Origin: Xanthobacter agilis
GTDB lineage: Bacteria; Pseudomonadota; Alphaproteobacteria; Rhizobiales; Xanthobacteraceae
NCBI RefSeq assembly: GCF_021730435.1
Contig: NZ_JABWGX010000018.1
Location: forward strand, 47,397-111,396
Direction of reading: 5' to 3'
DNA length: 64,000 nucleotides
Below the pieces are notes generated by a model. That model had not been told where the DNA came from, did no database searches, and was given only the letters and a program-made list of their open reading frames with translations. Both the position numbers and the translations under genes were made by a program. Each line of letters begins with the position of its first letter. Within the stretch, counting starts at the first letter, position 1. This document shows, piece by piece, positions 8,482 through 17,061 of the stretch.

Positions 8482-10698
8482 TCAGTTGCCCCGGCGACGC
8501 ACGTAGGACGCGCGCATCAGCAGCAGGAAGAACAGCGCCGCCGCCCCCACGCCCAGGGGAAGACCCCATTCGGCGGAGTTCTGCCACAGACGCTGCAGGG
8601 TGGCGACCGGACCTTCGGTCTCGGTCACGCGGATCGTACCGGCCTCGGCGCCCGAGGCGGACAATTCGATCAGGGTGCCGTCCACGCCGACGAGGGCCAC
8701 GTCGCCACGGGCGAGGCGCACCGGCTTCTGCGGCGTCACCGGCGTCGGGCCGATGGACTGCCACAGGATGCCGCGGCTGCCCTCGGCCCGCACCGCCTGC
8801 ACCAGCGCCACGTTCTTGAGGCCGGTGATGTCGAGGATACGGGCGCTTTCGTTGCCGCCGACGATGACCCGGTCACCTTCCACCTTGGCCTTCAGGTCGG
8901 CGCCCTGGGCGGGCACGTCGAGGGCGAGGAACGAACCGGTGACGTGGAACGGCACGCCGGTGGGGTTCACCTCCAAGGTACTGCTGGAGCCGGCCGGAAC
9001 GCCGGCCGCCGCCGCCGCGCGCACCACCCGCACCACGCTCGAACGGGCCGTGGCGAGATAGCTGTCGGGCACCACCACGCGGCCACCGCCGGACATGGCG
9101 GAGATCACGCCCAGGAAGTCCGCGCCAGACACCGAACCACCCAGCTCCAGGTTGGACGAAGGCAGCACCTGCACCGGAAAGGCCTGGGGCGTCTCGCGAC
9201 AGCGGTCGCTGACCGGCTGGCGCTGGAAGCTCACGCGCAGCACGTTGCGGGCACCGAGGGCATAGACCGGGATCGCCGCCGACAAATGCTCCGGCTGGCC
9301 GTCGGCGTCGAGACGCTTGGCCGCGAGCAGCACATCGTTGAGGAACACGGCCACCACCGGCTCGGTGGTGGCAGCCCCGGGGGCCGCCGCCACGTCGAGA
9401 TTCAACCGACTCGGCAGCGACGCTCCGGCGGTCGCCGCCGCGAGGTCGAAGTTCACGGCCCAGTCGCCACGGGCGAGCACGTCGAGATTGCCGGCCGCGT
9501 TGCCGAAGGTGGACAGCGGGATGGTGTCACGCACCATCGGCTGGGAATCCACCGACCGCACGATCACGTTGCCGGCCGAGATGGAGCCGCGCCAGAAGCT
9601 GTCGAACAGCTGCGCCGCCTTGGCGCCGGCGCCCGGCCCCACCGCGATCACCGGCCGGCCGGCGAGGGTCTGCAGGCTCAGCTCGTCGACGGCCACCACC
9701 GCGCCGCCAAGGCTCGCGGCCTTGCTGCGCCACTCGTTGAACAGGGCCGCATTGGGTCCGCCGAGCCGGGCCGAAAGCGCCTCCAGGGCGCTGCGCACCT
9801 GGCTGAGGAGCGTCGGATCGGCCACGATCATGTCCGCGCCCACCGGCGATGACGGCAGCAGCAGCAGCGCGCCCACCTCGGCCAGGTCGCGGATGCGATA
9901 GGTGTTGGCGCCGACAAAATTGGAGAAGGGCGCGACCACCCGAAGGGACGCCGGCACATCCAGCCCGGACACGTCCACCTCGTCGCCCACGTTGGGCAGG
10001 GTCTTCACCGTGATGCGCTTGCCGGCGGTCTCCACCGCGAGGCCGAGCCGCCAGGCGGTGTCGAAGCTCTCCTTGGCAAGGGGGCCGCCCGCCACCAGCA
10101 CCGAGCCGGTGCCCGGCATGGCGCTCCAGGCGGTGGACAGGTCGCGCACATGGCTCGCGTCATAGGAATAGATGAAGCGGCTCGAGGGCATCAGCTTCAG
10201 CACATTGCCGATGGCCCGCTCGTCGGCGCACAGATCCTCGCTGATGACCGACGACCAGGCGACGCCGAAGCGCAGAAAGCCGGTCGGCCGCGGCGCGCCG
10301 GACACGTCGATGGTGCTGTTGAGCGCGCCCTTGTCCCCCTCCAGGCGGCGCGACATGATGGGATTGCCGTCCACCGAAACGACCATGGTGGTACGACCCC
10401 CGTCGCCACGCAGGTAATCGGTATTGACCACAAGTTGCGGATTGGAGAGCGGAACGCCCGCCGGCACCGGGATATAGAGATCTCGCCGCGCATCCATGCC
10501 CTGGAACACCACCGGCGCGTCCACGCCAAGGTCCCTCAGGGTCACCTCACGGGTGATAAGGCGGTCCTGGATACGCTCCTGGAGCGCCGAGGCTAATGGA
10601 TCCGCGGATTGTGCAAATACCGGCATACCGAGCAAGGTCAAGGCGACCAAGCCGGCTGGGATTGCGCAAGCCGCGCGACGTGCAGGATGAGGTGTCAT
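8482..10698 (-). CDS. BcsB-like periplasmic subunit of a polysaccharide synthase
   Basis: 738 residues: Sec signal (ALTLLGMPVFAQSA), a large periplasmic region, and one C-terminal membrane helix (GVGAAALFFLLLMRASYV) ending in RRR. This is the topology of BcsB, the carbohydrate-binding partner of cellulose synthase, with alternating jelly-roll and flavodoxin-like segments (for example RFIYSYDASHVRDLSTAW and VLVAGGPLAKESF). It lies 20 bp upstream of the NfrB-like synthase and its start overlaps the end of wecB by 4 bp. It probably guides the nascent chain through the periplasm. It is not accompanied by bcsA, bcsZ or bcsC, so a cellulose role is unlikely. Confidence 0.85.
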   Translation of the reverse strand: MTPHPARRAACAIPAGLVALTLLGMPVFAQSADPLASALQERIQDRLITREVTLRDLGVDAPVVFQGMDARRDLYIPVPAGVPLSNPQLVVNTDYLRGDGGRTTMVVSVDGNPIMSRRLEGDKGALNSTIDVSGAPRPTGFLRFGVAWSSVISEDLCADERAIGNVLKLMPSSRFIYSYDASHVRDLSTAWSAMPGTGSVLVAGGPLAKESFDTAWRLGLAVETAGKRITVKTLPNVGDEVDVSGLDVPASLRVVAPFSNFVGANTYRIRDLAEVGALLLLPSSPVGADMIVADPTLLSQVRSALEALSARLGGPNAALFNEWRSKAASLGGAVVAVDELSLQTLAGRPVIAVGPGAGAKAAQLFDSFWRGSISAGNVIVRSVDSQPMVRDTIPLSTFGNAAGNLDVLARGDWAVNFDLAAATAGASLPSRLNLDVAAAPGAATTEPVVAVFLNDVLLAAKRLDADGQPEHLSAAIPVYALGARNVLRVSFQRQPVSDRCRETPQAFPVQVLPSSNLELGGSVSGADFLGVISAMSGGGRVVVPDSYLATARSSVVRVVRAAAAAGVPAGSSSTLEVNPTGVPFHVTGSFLALDVPAQGADLKAKVEGDRVIVGGNESARILDITGLKNVALVQAVRAEGSRGILWQSIGPTPVTPQKPVRLARGDVALVGVDGTLIELSASGAEAGTIRVTETEGPVATLQRLWQNSAEWGLPLGVGAAALFFLLLMRASYVRRRGN

Positions 10699-11939
10699 GT
10701 CATTCTCTCACGATGGCGGTTGGGTGCATGCGCGGCCCCCGCGAGGGAGCGTTGCAGCGGTGACGAAATCTCGGGCGCGAAAGCCGTGACCGGTCGCCCG
10801 CAGATGCGGTCCACGATGCGGCGGCAGGCCATGCCGTCGCCGTAGGGATTGATGCGGTTGGCAAACCGCGCATAGGCGGCGGTGTCGTCCAGCAGTGTGG
10901 CGACCGCCCCCACGATGGCCTCGCGGCGCGTGCCCACGAGTTGCACGGTGCCGGCGTCCACCGCCTCCGGCCGCTCGGTGACGTCTCGCATCACCAGCAC
11001 CGGCTTGCCGAGGGCGGGCGCCTCTTCCTGCACGCCCCCGGAATCGGTGAGCACCAGATGGGCGCGCTGCATCAGGCGCTGAAACGGCAGGTAGTCCAGG
11101 GGCGCCACCAGATGCACGTTGGCACGGCCCGTCAGGGCCTCATGCACCGGACCGCGCACATTGGGGTTGAGGTGGACCGGATAGACGATCTCCACGTCCG
11201 CCCGCTGCGACAGGTCGGCGAGCGCCCGGCAGATATTCTCGAACCCGGCGCCGAAATTCTCCCGCCGGTGGCCGGTGACGAGAATGATGCGCTTACGCGG
11301 ATCGAGGCCGGCAAACGGCCGGTCCAGCTCGGCGGCGAGCACCGGGTCGGCGGCAATGCGGGCCTGGGTGACCTGAAGCGCATCGATCACCGTATTGCCG
11401 GTAACCAGGATTTCCCCCTCGAGCTGCTCGCTTTCCAGGTTCGCGCGCGAGCGGGCGGTGGGCGCGAACAGAAGATCGCTGACCACATCCACCACCCGGC
11501 GGTTCATCTCCTCGGGGAACGGCTGGTCCAGATGGTAGGTGCGCAGGCCCGCCTCCACATGCCCCACCGGAATGCGCCGGTGAAAGGCGGCCAGCGCCGC
11601 GGCCATGGCGGTGGTGGTATCGCCATGCACCAGCACCCGGTCGGGACACACCTCCGCCAGCACCGGATCGAGGGCGGCGAGGGCGGCGGAGGCCAGGGCG
11701 TTCAGCCCCTGGTTCTGCGCCATCAGGCGCAGGTCGAAATCGGGACGGATGTCGAACAGGCGCAGCACCTGGTCCAGCATTTCCCGATGCTGGCCGGTGA
11801 CGCAGACGAGCGAACTCAGCCCCGGCTCGGCCGCCAGGGCCCGCACCAGAGGCGCCATCTTGATCGCTTCGGGCCGTGTGCCGAAGATGGACAGAATTCT
11901 CACAGGATCCGCCACACTGATTCGAGGAGACCTTGCCAC
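10695..11939 (-). CDS. wecB: UDP-N-acetylglucosamine 2-epimerase
   Basis: 414 residues; converts UDP-GlcNAc to UDP-ManNAc in the cytoplasm. Non-hydrolysing epimerase signatures are present throughout: VRILSIFGTRPEAIKMAPL, VTGQHREMLDQVL, VHGDTTTAMAAALAAF, GHVEAGLRTY, PEEMNRRVVD, LVTGHRRENFG and DSGGVQEEAPALGKPVLVMR. The frame opens with GTG at 11939; another GTG at 11903, closer to the conserved VRILSIFG start, could be the true one. First gene of a minus-strand operon with the BcsB-like and NfrB-like genes, so the enzyme likely supplies ManNAc units for that synthase. The 295-bp leader holds interlocked inverted repeats. Confidence 0.93.
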   Translation of the reverse strand: MARSPRISVADPVRILSIFGTRPEAIKMAPLVRALAAEPGLSSLVCVTGQHREMLDQVLRLFDIRPDFDLRLMAQNQGLNALASAALAALDPVLAEVCPDRVLVHGDTTTAMAAALAAFHRRIPVGHVEAGLRTYHLDQPFPEEMNRRVVDVVSDLLFAPTARSRANLESEQLEGEILVTGNTVIDALQVTQARIAADPVLAAELDRPFAGLDPRKRIILVTGHRRENFGAGFENICRALADLSQRADVEIVYPVHLNPNVRGPVHEALTGRANVHLVAPLDYLPFQRLMQRAHLVLTDSGGVQEEAPALGKPVLVMRDVTERPEAVDAGTVQLVGTRREAIVGAVATLLDDTAAYARFANRINPYGDGMACRRIVDRICGRPVTAFAPEISSPLQRSLAGAAHAPNRHRERMT

Positions 11940-12054
11940 TGCCCTAGGGTGTCAAGGTCTGGAAACCCATCTTCTTGTGTGTCGCCAAATTCCCGGCGGC
12001 GCAAGGGAAGGCTGAATCTATGACTAATTTTTTGCTATAAAATGATACCATTTC

Positions 12055-12141
12055 CCTTAAGGCACATCAGGGTCGCACGACAGGTGCTCTCGAAACCTTA
12101 AGGCGCGAGCACCTGCCACCCCAACGGCATATTAAGGTTTC
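12055..12141 (-). promoter_or_regulatory. Interlocked inverted repeats in the wecB upstream region
   Basis: Two perfect inverted repeats are nested out of register: CAGGTGCTC (12081-12089) with GAGCACCTG (12107-12115), and GAAACCTTAA (12092-12101) with TTAAGGTTTC (12132-12141). As RNA this is the topology of an H-type pseudoknot. The palindrome CCTTAAGG also occurs twice (12055-12062 and 12096-12103) with a third half TTAAGG at 12132, so a set of protein operators is an equal alternative. The rest of 11940-12234 shows no gene. Confidence 0.5.
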
Positions 12142-12234
12142 TCAGGGGTTTACCGCCTGCCGGCAACGGCCACTCCAGGGCCGGGATAGTCGCGGGAGCA
12201 GGCTGCCCGCCGTCTTTCACAATCTAAGGACGCA

Positions 12235-13065
12235 TCATCCGCGCGGGACCACGGTGGCTGCCGCGGGCGCCTGCAACCGGGTGTGGTCCGCCCCGATGGC
12301 GGCCTTCACCAAAGCCTGTGCATCGGCGCCGCCCCAGGCCGCAGGCCCTGCCAGGAAGCCGAGTTCGCAGCCCTCGCCGTCCACCAGCAAGGTGGTGGGC
12401 AGGCCGAAGCCGCGCCCCACGGCGCGCAACGCCTGGAAGCTCTGGCCCTTCGGATCGGCAAACGGACGCAGGTGCGACACGCCGATGTCCCGCAGAAAGG
12501 CGCGGGGCTTGTCCAGGTCCCGCGTGTCGAGATTGATGGTCACCACCTCGAAGCCCGGACCGCCGAGGGCCGCTTCCAGATGATCGAGCTCCGGCATTTC
12601 CTTGCGGCAGGGCACGCACCATGTGGCCCACAAATTCACCAGGAGCACCCGCCCCCTGAAATCGGCAAGGCGCACCGGAGTGCCGTCGTCGGCCAGAAAT
12701 TCGAGATTCGGCAGCGCCTTCGGGGTTGTTGTGAGCTTCAGGGCGGCGAGATCCCCCTTGGCGAACGGTTCCAGCGCCCGCGCCCGGGCGGGGGCGGCGG
12801 CGCAAGCCCCTTCGCCGGAAACAGGAGCGGACTGGGGGGATTGCGCCGTTTCCTGCGGTGGCACATTGCCCGGAAGGCGGTTCATCCCGTATAGGGCGAG
12901 CGCGCCCACCGTCGCGCCGAGCACCACGCCCAGGGCGACCTGGGCAATGGTGGGGTTCAAAGACACGCGCCGCGCGCCGCCACCCTGGCCGTCCCGTGGG
13001 CCATCCCCGTCCGTCGTCCGACGTTCGGGATCGGTCTTGGGGCGCGCCTGTTCGGAATTGGTCAT
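12235..13065 (-). CDS. tlpA: TlpA-like membrane-anchored thiol:disulfide oxidoreductase
   Basis: 276 residues. A single N-terminal membrane helix (about 41-61) anchors a periplasmic thioredoxin domain with the redox centre WATWCVPC (Cys150, Cys153) and the cis-Pro segment [10 protein letters not shown]. TlpA proteins reduce copper-site or heme-apoprotein cysteines during oxidase and cytochrome maturation; here it may also serve the several c-type cytochromes of the window. Start taken at ATG 13065, since the longer frame overlaps argH. It is divergent from argH with only 15 bp between starts, an arrangement common in Rhizobiales. Confidence 0.9.
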   Translation of the reverse strand: MTNSEQARPKTDPERRTTDGDGPRDGQGGGARRVSLNPTIAQVALGVVLGATVGALALYGMNRLPGNVPPQETAQSPQSAPVSGEGACAAAPARARALEPFAKGDLAALKLTTTPKALPNLEFLADDGTPVRLADFRGRVLLVNLWATWCVPCRKEMPELDHLEAALGGPGFEVVTINLDTRDLDKPRAFLRDIGVSHLRPFADPKGQSFQALRAVGRGFGLPTTLLVDGEGCELGFLAGPAAWGGADAQALVKAAIGADHTRLQAPAAATVVPRG

Positions 13066-13080
13066 CACCGGAGGTCCGTC

Positions 13081-14466
13081 ATGAGCAACAAGATGTGGGG
13101 CGGGCGCTTTACCTCTGCTCCCGACGCCATCATGGAGGAAATCAACACCTCCATCGGCTTCGATCAGCGTCTTTACGCGCAGGACATTGCCGGCTCCAAG
13201 GCCCATGCGGCCATGCTGGCCGCCCAGGGGATTATCGCCGGCGAAGATGCGCAGAAGATCCAGGAGGGTCTAGACACGATCCTGTCAGAGATCGAGGCCG
13301 GCACCTTCACCTTCCGCCGCGAGCTCGAAGACATCCACATGAACGTGGAATCCCGCCTCGCCGAGCTCATCGGCGCGTCCGCCGGGCGCCTGCACACCGC
13401 CCGCTCGCGCAACGACCAGGTGGCCACCGACTTCCGCCTCTATATGCGCGACACCATCGACGCCCTCGACGCCCAGCTCGCCGACCTGCAGAAGGCGCTC
13501 GCCGAAAAGGCAATCGCCCATGCCGACACGGTGATGCCCGGCTTTACCCATTTGCAGACCGCCCAGCCCGTCACCTTCGGCCACCACCTCATGGCCTATG
13601 TGGAGATGACCGCCCGCGACCGCTCTCGCTTCAAGGACGCCCGCGCCCGCCTCAACGAGTGCCCGCTGGGTTCGGCGGCGCTCGCCGGCACCTCCTTCCC
13701 CATCAATCGCGAAGCCACCGCCGCCGCCTTGGGCTTTGCCCGGCCGACCGCCAATTCGCTCGACGCCGTCTCCGACCGCGACTTCGTGATGGAGACCCTC
13801 GCTTCCGCCTCCATCTGCGCGGTCCACCTGTCGCGCTTCGCCGAAGAGGTGGTGATCTGGACCTCGCCGTCGTTCGCGCTGGTGAAGCTGTCCGACGCCT
13901 TCACCACCGGCTCCTCCATCATGCCCCAGAAGCGCAATCCGGATGCGGCCGAATTGGTGCGCGCCAAGGCCGGTCGCATCATCGGCGCCCTCACCGGCAT
14001 TCTGGTGGTGATGAAGGGCCTGCCCCTGGCCTATGCCAAGGACATGCAGGAGGACAAGGAAGGCGCCTTCGACGCGCTCTCGGCGCTGTCGCTGGTCATC
14101 GCCGCCAGCGCCGGCATGGTGCGCGACCTCACGCCCGACGCCGGGCGCATGAAGGCCGCCGCCGGCCAAGGCTATTCCACCGCGACCGATCTCGCCGACT
14201 GGCTGGTGCGCGCCCTCAACATCCCGTTCCGCGAGGCGCACCACATCACCGGGCGCATCGTCGGCATCGCCGCCGACAAGGGCATTGCCCTGGATGAGGT
14301 GCCGCTGTCGGAGATGAAGAGCGTGGACCCGCGCATCACCGACGACGTCTATTCGGTGCTGTCGGTGGAATGCTCGGTCACCAGCCGCACCAGCTACGGC
14401 GGCACCGCCCCCGAGCGGGTGCGCGCCCAGGCGGAGCGCTGGCTGAAGCTCCTCAATGGCGAGTGA
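13081..14466 (+). CDS. argH: Argininosuccinate lyase
   Basis: 461 residues, the usual length. Cleaves argininosuccinate to arginine and fumarate, the last step of arginine synthesis. The superfamily signature [18 protein letters not shown] contains the flexible catalytic-Ser loop; other family blocks are [32 protein letters not shown] and [20 protein letters not shown] clear GGAGG ribosome site precedes the ATG. Housekeeping gene, single transcription unit, ending at a strong hairpin and a parS-like site. Confidence 0.98.
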   Translation: MSNKMWGGRFTSAPDAIMEEINTSIGFDQRLYAQDIAGSKAHAAMLAAQGIIAGEDAQKIQEGLDTILSEIEAGTFTFRRELEDIHMNVESRLAELIGASAGRLHTARSRNDQVATDFRLYMRDTIDALDAQLADLQKALAEKAIAHADTVMPGFTHLQTAQPVTFGHHLMAYVEMTARDRSRFKDARARLNECPLGSAALAGTSFPINREATAAALGFARPTANSLDAVSDRDFVMETLASASICAVHLSRFAEEVVIWTSPSFALVKLSDAFTTGSSIMPQKRNPDAAELVRAKAGRIIGALTGILVVMKGLPLAYAKDMQEDKEGAFDALSALSLVIAASAGMVRDLTPDAGRMKAAAGQGYSTATDLADWLVRALNIPFREAHHITGRIVGIAADKGIALDEVPLSEMKSVDPRITDDVYSVLSVECSVTSRTSYGGTAPERVRAQAERWLKLLNGE

Positions 14467-14475
14467 CGCAGCGAC

Positions 14476-14491
14476 TGTTTCACATGAAACA
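14476..14491. promoter_or_regulatory. parS-like 16-bp site
   Basis: TGTTTCACATGAAACA differs from the conserved chromosomal parS palindrome TGTTTCACGTGAAACA at one central position. It starts 9 bp after argH. parS sites are bound by ParB for chromosome partitioning and normally lie near the origin. No parAB genes are in the window. Confidence 0.5.
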
Positions 14492-14547
14492 ATCACTGAA
14501 TCATTGAAAGCGGCAGGACTGCCGCGACCAACGATCCATCAAAGACA

Positions 14548-14575
14548 GGGCGGCGAAACCACGGTTTCGCCGCCC
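14548..14575. terminator. Terminator between argH and the convergent cytochrome gene
   Basis: GGGCGGCGAAACC (14548-14560) and GGTTTCGCCGCCC (14563-14575) form a perfect 13-bp stem, followed by TTGTTGT. It serves argH and possibly the opposite gene. Confidence 0.8.
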
Positions 14576-14694
14576 TTGTTGTCTGGTGGCATGCCATGCC
14601 GCATGTGCACGTCCCGCAACCGACACCCGGTCATTGCGCCGGCCAAAGTCGTCACGCACTGGCGGCAAGCCGCCCGAAAACGCGGGAACCAGGG

Positions 14695-15147
14695 CTATTT
14701 CTTGGTTCCATCGGCGTCGAACTGCGACAGGAAGGCGATCAGATCGGCGCGCTCCTGGGCGTTCTTCACACCCGCGAAGGCCATCTTGGTCTTGGGCGCG
14801 AGATCCTTCGGATTGGTGATCCACGCTTCCAGGTTCGCCGGCTCCCAGGCCTTTCCGGCGGCTGCGCCGACCTTGATCTCATCCGAATAGGGATAGCCCT
14901 CGAAGTGCGCCCAATGGGCACCAACGATGCCGTTCAGCGGCGGCCCGACCTTGGTCTTGGCATTGGGGCCGACCGCATGGCAGGCCATGCACTTCTTGAA
15001 CACGATCTCGCCCTTGGCCGGGTCGCCGGCGGCCACGCCGCTCGCCGCATCCGCCGGCGCCGCCGCGCTCGGTGTCACGGCGTCTTCGGCGGCGACCGCC
15101 CCGGACAGCGCAAAAAAGGTCAAGGCGCTCGCAAACAGCACTCTCAT
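14695..15147 (-). CDS. Class I c-type cytochrome
   Basis: 150-residue exported protein. Signal peptide LFASALTFFALSGAVAAED, an alanine-rich linker, then a cytochrome c2-like domain with heme site CMACH (Cys53, Cys56, His57) and a probable axial Met in LAPKTKMAFAGVKN. The surrounding pattern KVGPPLNGIVG is that of cytochrome c550/c2. Start taken at ATG 15147, which has GGGAGGAA upstream. A soluble periplasmic electron carrier; it could link XoxG or other dehydrogenases to the terminal oxidase, but its partner cannot be read from sequence. Possibly transcribed with the upstream fhc genes. Confidence 0.92.
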   Translation of the reverse strand: MRVLFASALTFFALSGAVAAEDAVTPSAAAPADAASGVAAGDPAKGEIVFKKCMACHAVGPNAKTKVGPPLNGIVGAHWAHFEGYPYSDEIKVGAAAGKAWEPANLEAWITNPKDLAPKTKMAFAGVKNAQERADLIAFLSQFDADGTKK

Positions 15148-15241
15148 CAGGCTTCCTCCCTGGAACACGCGCCGATCCGCCCGCGCCGCAGGTTGATCGG
15201 TTCACGCGTTCTCTTTTTTGAAATCTTGTTCCAAGTCATGG

Positions 15242-15259
15242 AGCCGGCTTCCGCCGGCT
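15242..15259 (-). terminator. Short hairpin downstream of fhcC
   Basis: AGCCGGC (15242-15248) and GCCGGCT (15253-15259) around TTCC, in the 193-bp gap between fhcC and the cytochrome gene. Weak. Confidence 0.35.
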
Positions 15260-15340
15260 TACTGAGAGCATTGTTCGCAAGTCCGGACGCAGAACCGATC
15301 CGCACTTGCGCTGGAATTGCTCTCGGCGTCTGCCGCAGCC

Positions 15341-16147
15341 TCACTGCAGCAGCAGAATCTCGCCTTCCCCGCCCGCCAGCCGGTTGCCGGCGAGCCGCTG
15401 CGCGCGCCCGGACAGGCCACCGCCGAACAGCGCCGCCAGTTCCGGCACCCGCCGCGCCAGCAGCAGCAGGGCGATGAAGTCGTGACTCCCGGTATCGACG
15501 AAGCCGGGCGCGGGCGTTTCCGGCGCCTGCGCGAGCAGCAAGCTGCCGCGCCGCATGCCACGCCCCGCGTCGGGTCCGATCCGACCGGCCACGGCAATGG
15601 TGCCGGCGACAAGGTCCAGCGCCGCCCCCGCACCGGCATCGCCGGACACCAGAACAAGACCGCCGCGCAGCCGTTCGCCAAGGCCGGGCCCGGCATCACC
15701 CGACACCAGCACCAGGCCGCCGCGCATGCCCAGGCGCTCCCCCGGCAAGGCACAGCCAAGGCGTGGGCCGGCATGGCCGGACACCTCGATGCGCCCGCCC
15801 AGGAGACCGGCCGCGAGGCTCTCGCCCGCATCGCCGCGCACCACCAGCCGTCCGCCGGCCATGCGCGCGCCGGCCAGGGCACCCACCGGCCCCTCCACCA
15901 GGATCTCGCCCTGTTCGAGGGCGGTGCCCACGCCGTCAAGCCGCGGATCACCGCTCACCACCAGGGCCGCGGATGCGACCGCGCTCACCTCGAACACGTC
16001 GCCCAGCGCCACGCGCCGGTTGCCCAGGAACACGGGCTTGCGCGCCACCTCGTCCGGACCAAGCCCGGCGAGGGCGGCCGGCGTGATGCCGGAGAAATCG
16101 AGCCGCGCCTCCAGCGGGGCGGTCAGCTTCAGACGATAGCCGCTCAT
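15341..16147 (-). CDS. fhcC: Formyltransferase/hydrolase complex subunit C
   Basis: 268 residues. Homologue of the FwdC/FmdC subunit of formylmethanofuran dehydrogenase, related to the C-terminal domain of glutamate synthase large subunit. The repetitive beta-helix is plain to see: GGRLVVRGDAG, GGRIEVSGHAG, GGLVLVSGDAG (twice) and RRGSLLLAQAP. It is a scaffold in the cytoplasmic Fhc complex that turns formyl-H4MPT into formate through methylofuran. ATG 16147 overlaps the fhcD stop by 4 bp, indicating translational coupling. Last gene of fhcBADC. Confidence 0.95.
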   Translation of the reverse strand: MSGYRLKLTAPLEARLDFSGITPAALAGLGPDEVARKPVFLGNRRVALGDVFEVSAVASAALVVSGDPRLDGVGTALEQGEILVEGPVGALAGARMAGGRLVVRGDAGESLAAGLLGGRIEVSGHAGPRLGCALPGERLGMRGGLVLVSGDAGPGLGERLRGGLVLVSGDAGAGAALDLVAGTIAVAGRIGPDAGRGMRRGSLLLAQAPETPAPGFVDTGSHDFIALLLLARRVPELAALFGGGLSGRAQRLAGNRLAGGEGEILLLQ

Positions 16148-17061
16148 GCCTTGCCTCCCGCGTTCGCCATCAGCTCGCGGAGCTTGAAATGGAAGGGGCC
16201 GAGATTGCCGCCGTAATTGCCGGCATCGATGGCCACCACGCCCGCTTCGGCGCCAAGCTCGCACACCGCCGCGATCCCCACCCGCATGCTTTCGGCCACT
16301 TCCTTTTCGCCCAGCCCGTCGATGACGATTTCCATCACGCTGCCCACATCGTCAGGCAGCGCCGAAGGCACCACGCCGCGCAGGGTGGGGCAGTAGGCAT
16401 CATTGGTGGAGGCAATCAGCCCCGCATATTTCGACCCGACCTTCGAGCCCGAGCGGACCACCCCGCCGGGGAAGGGCAGCACCGCGCCTTCCACCGTGCC
16501 CATGGCGTCCACCGCCGCCTCGGCGGCGGAAAGGGCCGCCGCCCGGCTGCGGGCCAGGATGAGGAAATTGCCTCCGCCCACCGCCGAGGTGACGGAGCCC
16601 GAAATCTCGTCACAGACGAACTCGCCCTCCATCACGGGGATGCGCCAGATGCGATCCTCCCCGATCTTCTTCGACATCTGATGGCCATCCGCGAAATAGC
16701 GCAGCGCCCGGCCGAGCGGGATCGCCGGCCCGCCCTTCACCCCCGCATAACAGGCCGAGGTGGGCGAGGTGAGCACGCATTGCCCGACCCGCAGCGGCAC
16801 CACCTTCTTCAGGTCCTTCAAGGACATGGCGAAGATGAGCACGGCTACGCCCGGACGCCCGTCCGGGGTTTCGCTCGCCGGCAGCTCGCGCTCGATCGCG
16901 GCCTCGCAGCCGCAGCCGATGACCGAGGTGGCAAAGCCGGTCATGGTCGCCGCGGCGGTCCGCGCCCAGCGCGGCGTATCGGCGGTGATGACAAGGCGGG
17001 TGCCCGCCATGGGAAAGGCTTCCGCGAAGCTCTCGCGGATCTCGACGCCATTGATGATCAT
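16144..17061 (-). CDS. fhcD: Formylmethanofuran:H4MPT formyltransferase
   Basis: 305 residues, the normal Ftr length. Transfers the formyl group between tetrahydromethanopterin and the methylofuran arm. Family blocks include MIINGVEIRESFAEAFPMAG, TSPTSACYAGVKGG, YCPTLRGVVPSALP and the C-terminal DAGNYGGNLGPFHFKLREL. In methylotrophs this subunit works in the oxidative direction inside the Fhc complex. Start overlaps the fhcA stop by 4 bp and its stop overlaps fhcC. Confidence 0.97.
   Translation of the reverse strand: MIINGVEIRESFAEAFPMAGTRLVITADTPRWARTAAATMTGFATSVIGCGCEAAIERELPASETPDGRPGVAVLIFAMSLKDLKKVVPLRVGQCVLTSPTSACYAGVKGGPAIPLGRALRYFADGHQMSKKIGEDRIWRIPVMEGEFVCDEISGSVTSAVGGGNFLILARSRAAALSAAEAAVDAMGTVEGAVLPFPGGVVRSGSKVGSKYAGLIASTNDAYCPTLRGVVPSALPDDVGSVMEIVIDGLGEKEVAESMRVGIAAVCELGAEAGVVAIDAGNYGGNLGPFHFKLRELMANAGGKA

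Noticed and set aside
8482..10698. Cellulose synthesis locus
   Set aside because: BcsB-like protein is present but no BcsA with PilZ, BcsZ or BcsC; the synthase is NfrB-like with MshEN domains and wecB is in the operon.
13285..14496. 403-codon minus-strand frame
   Set aside because: Antisense shadow of argH.
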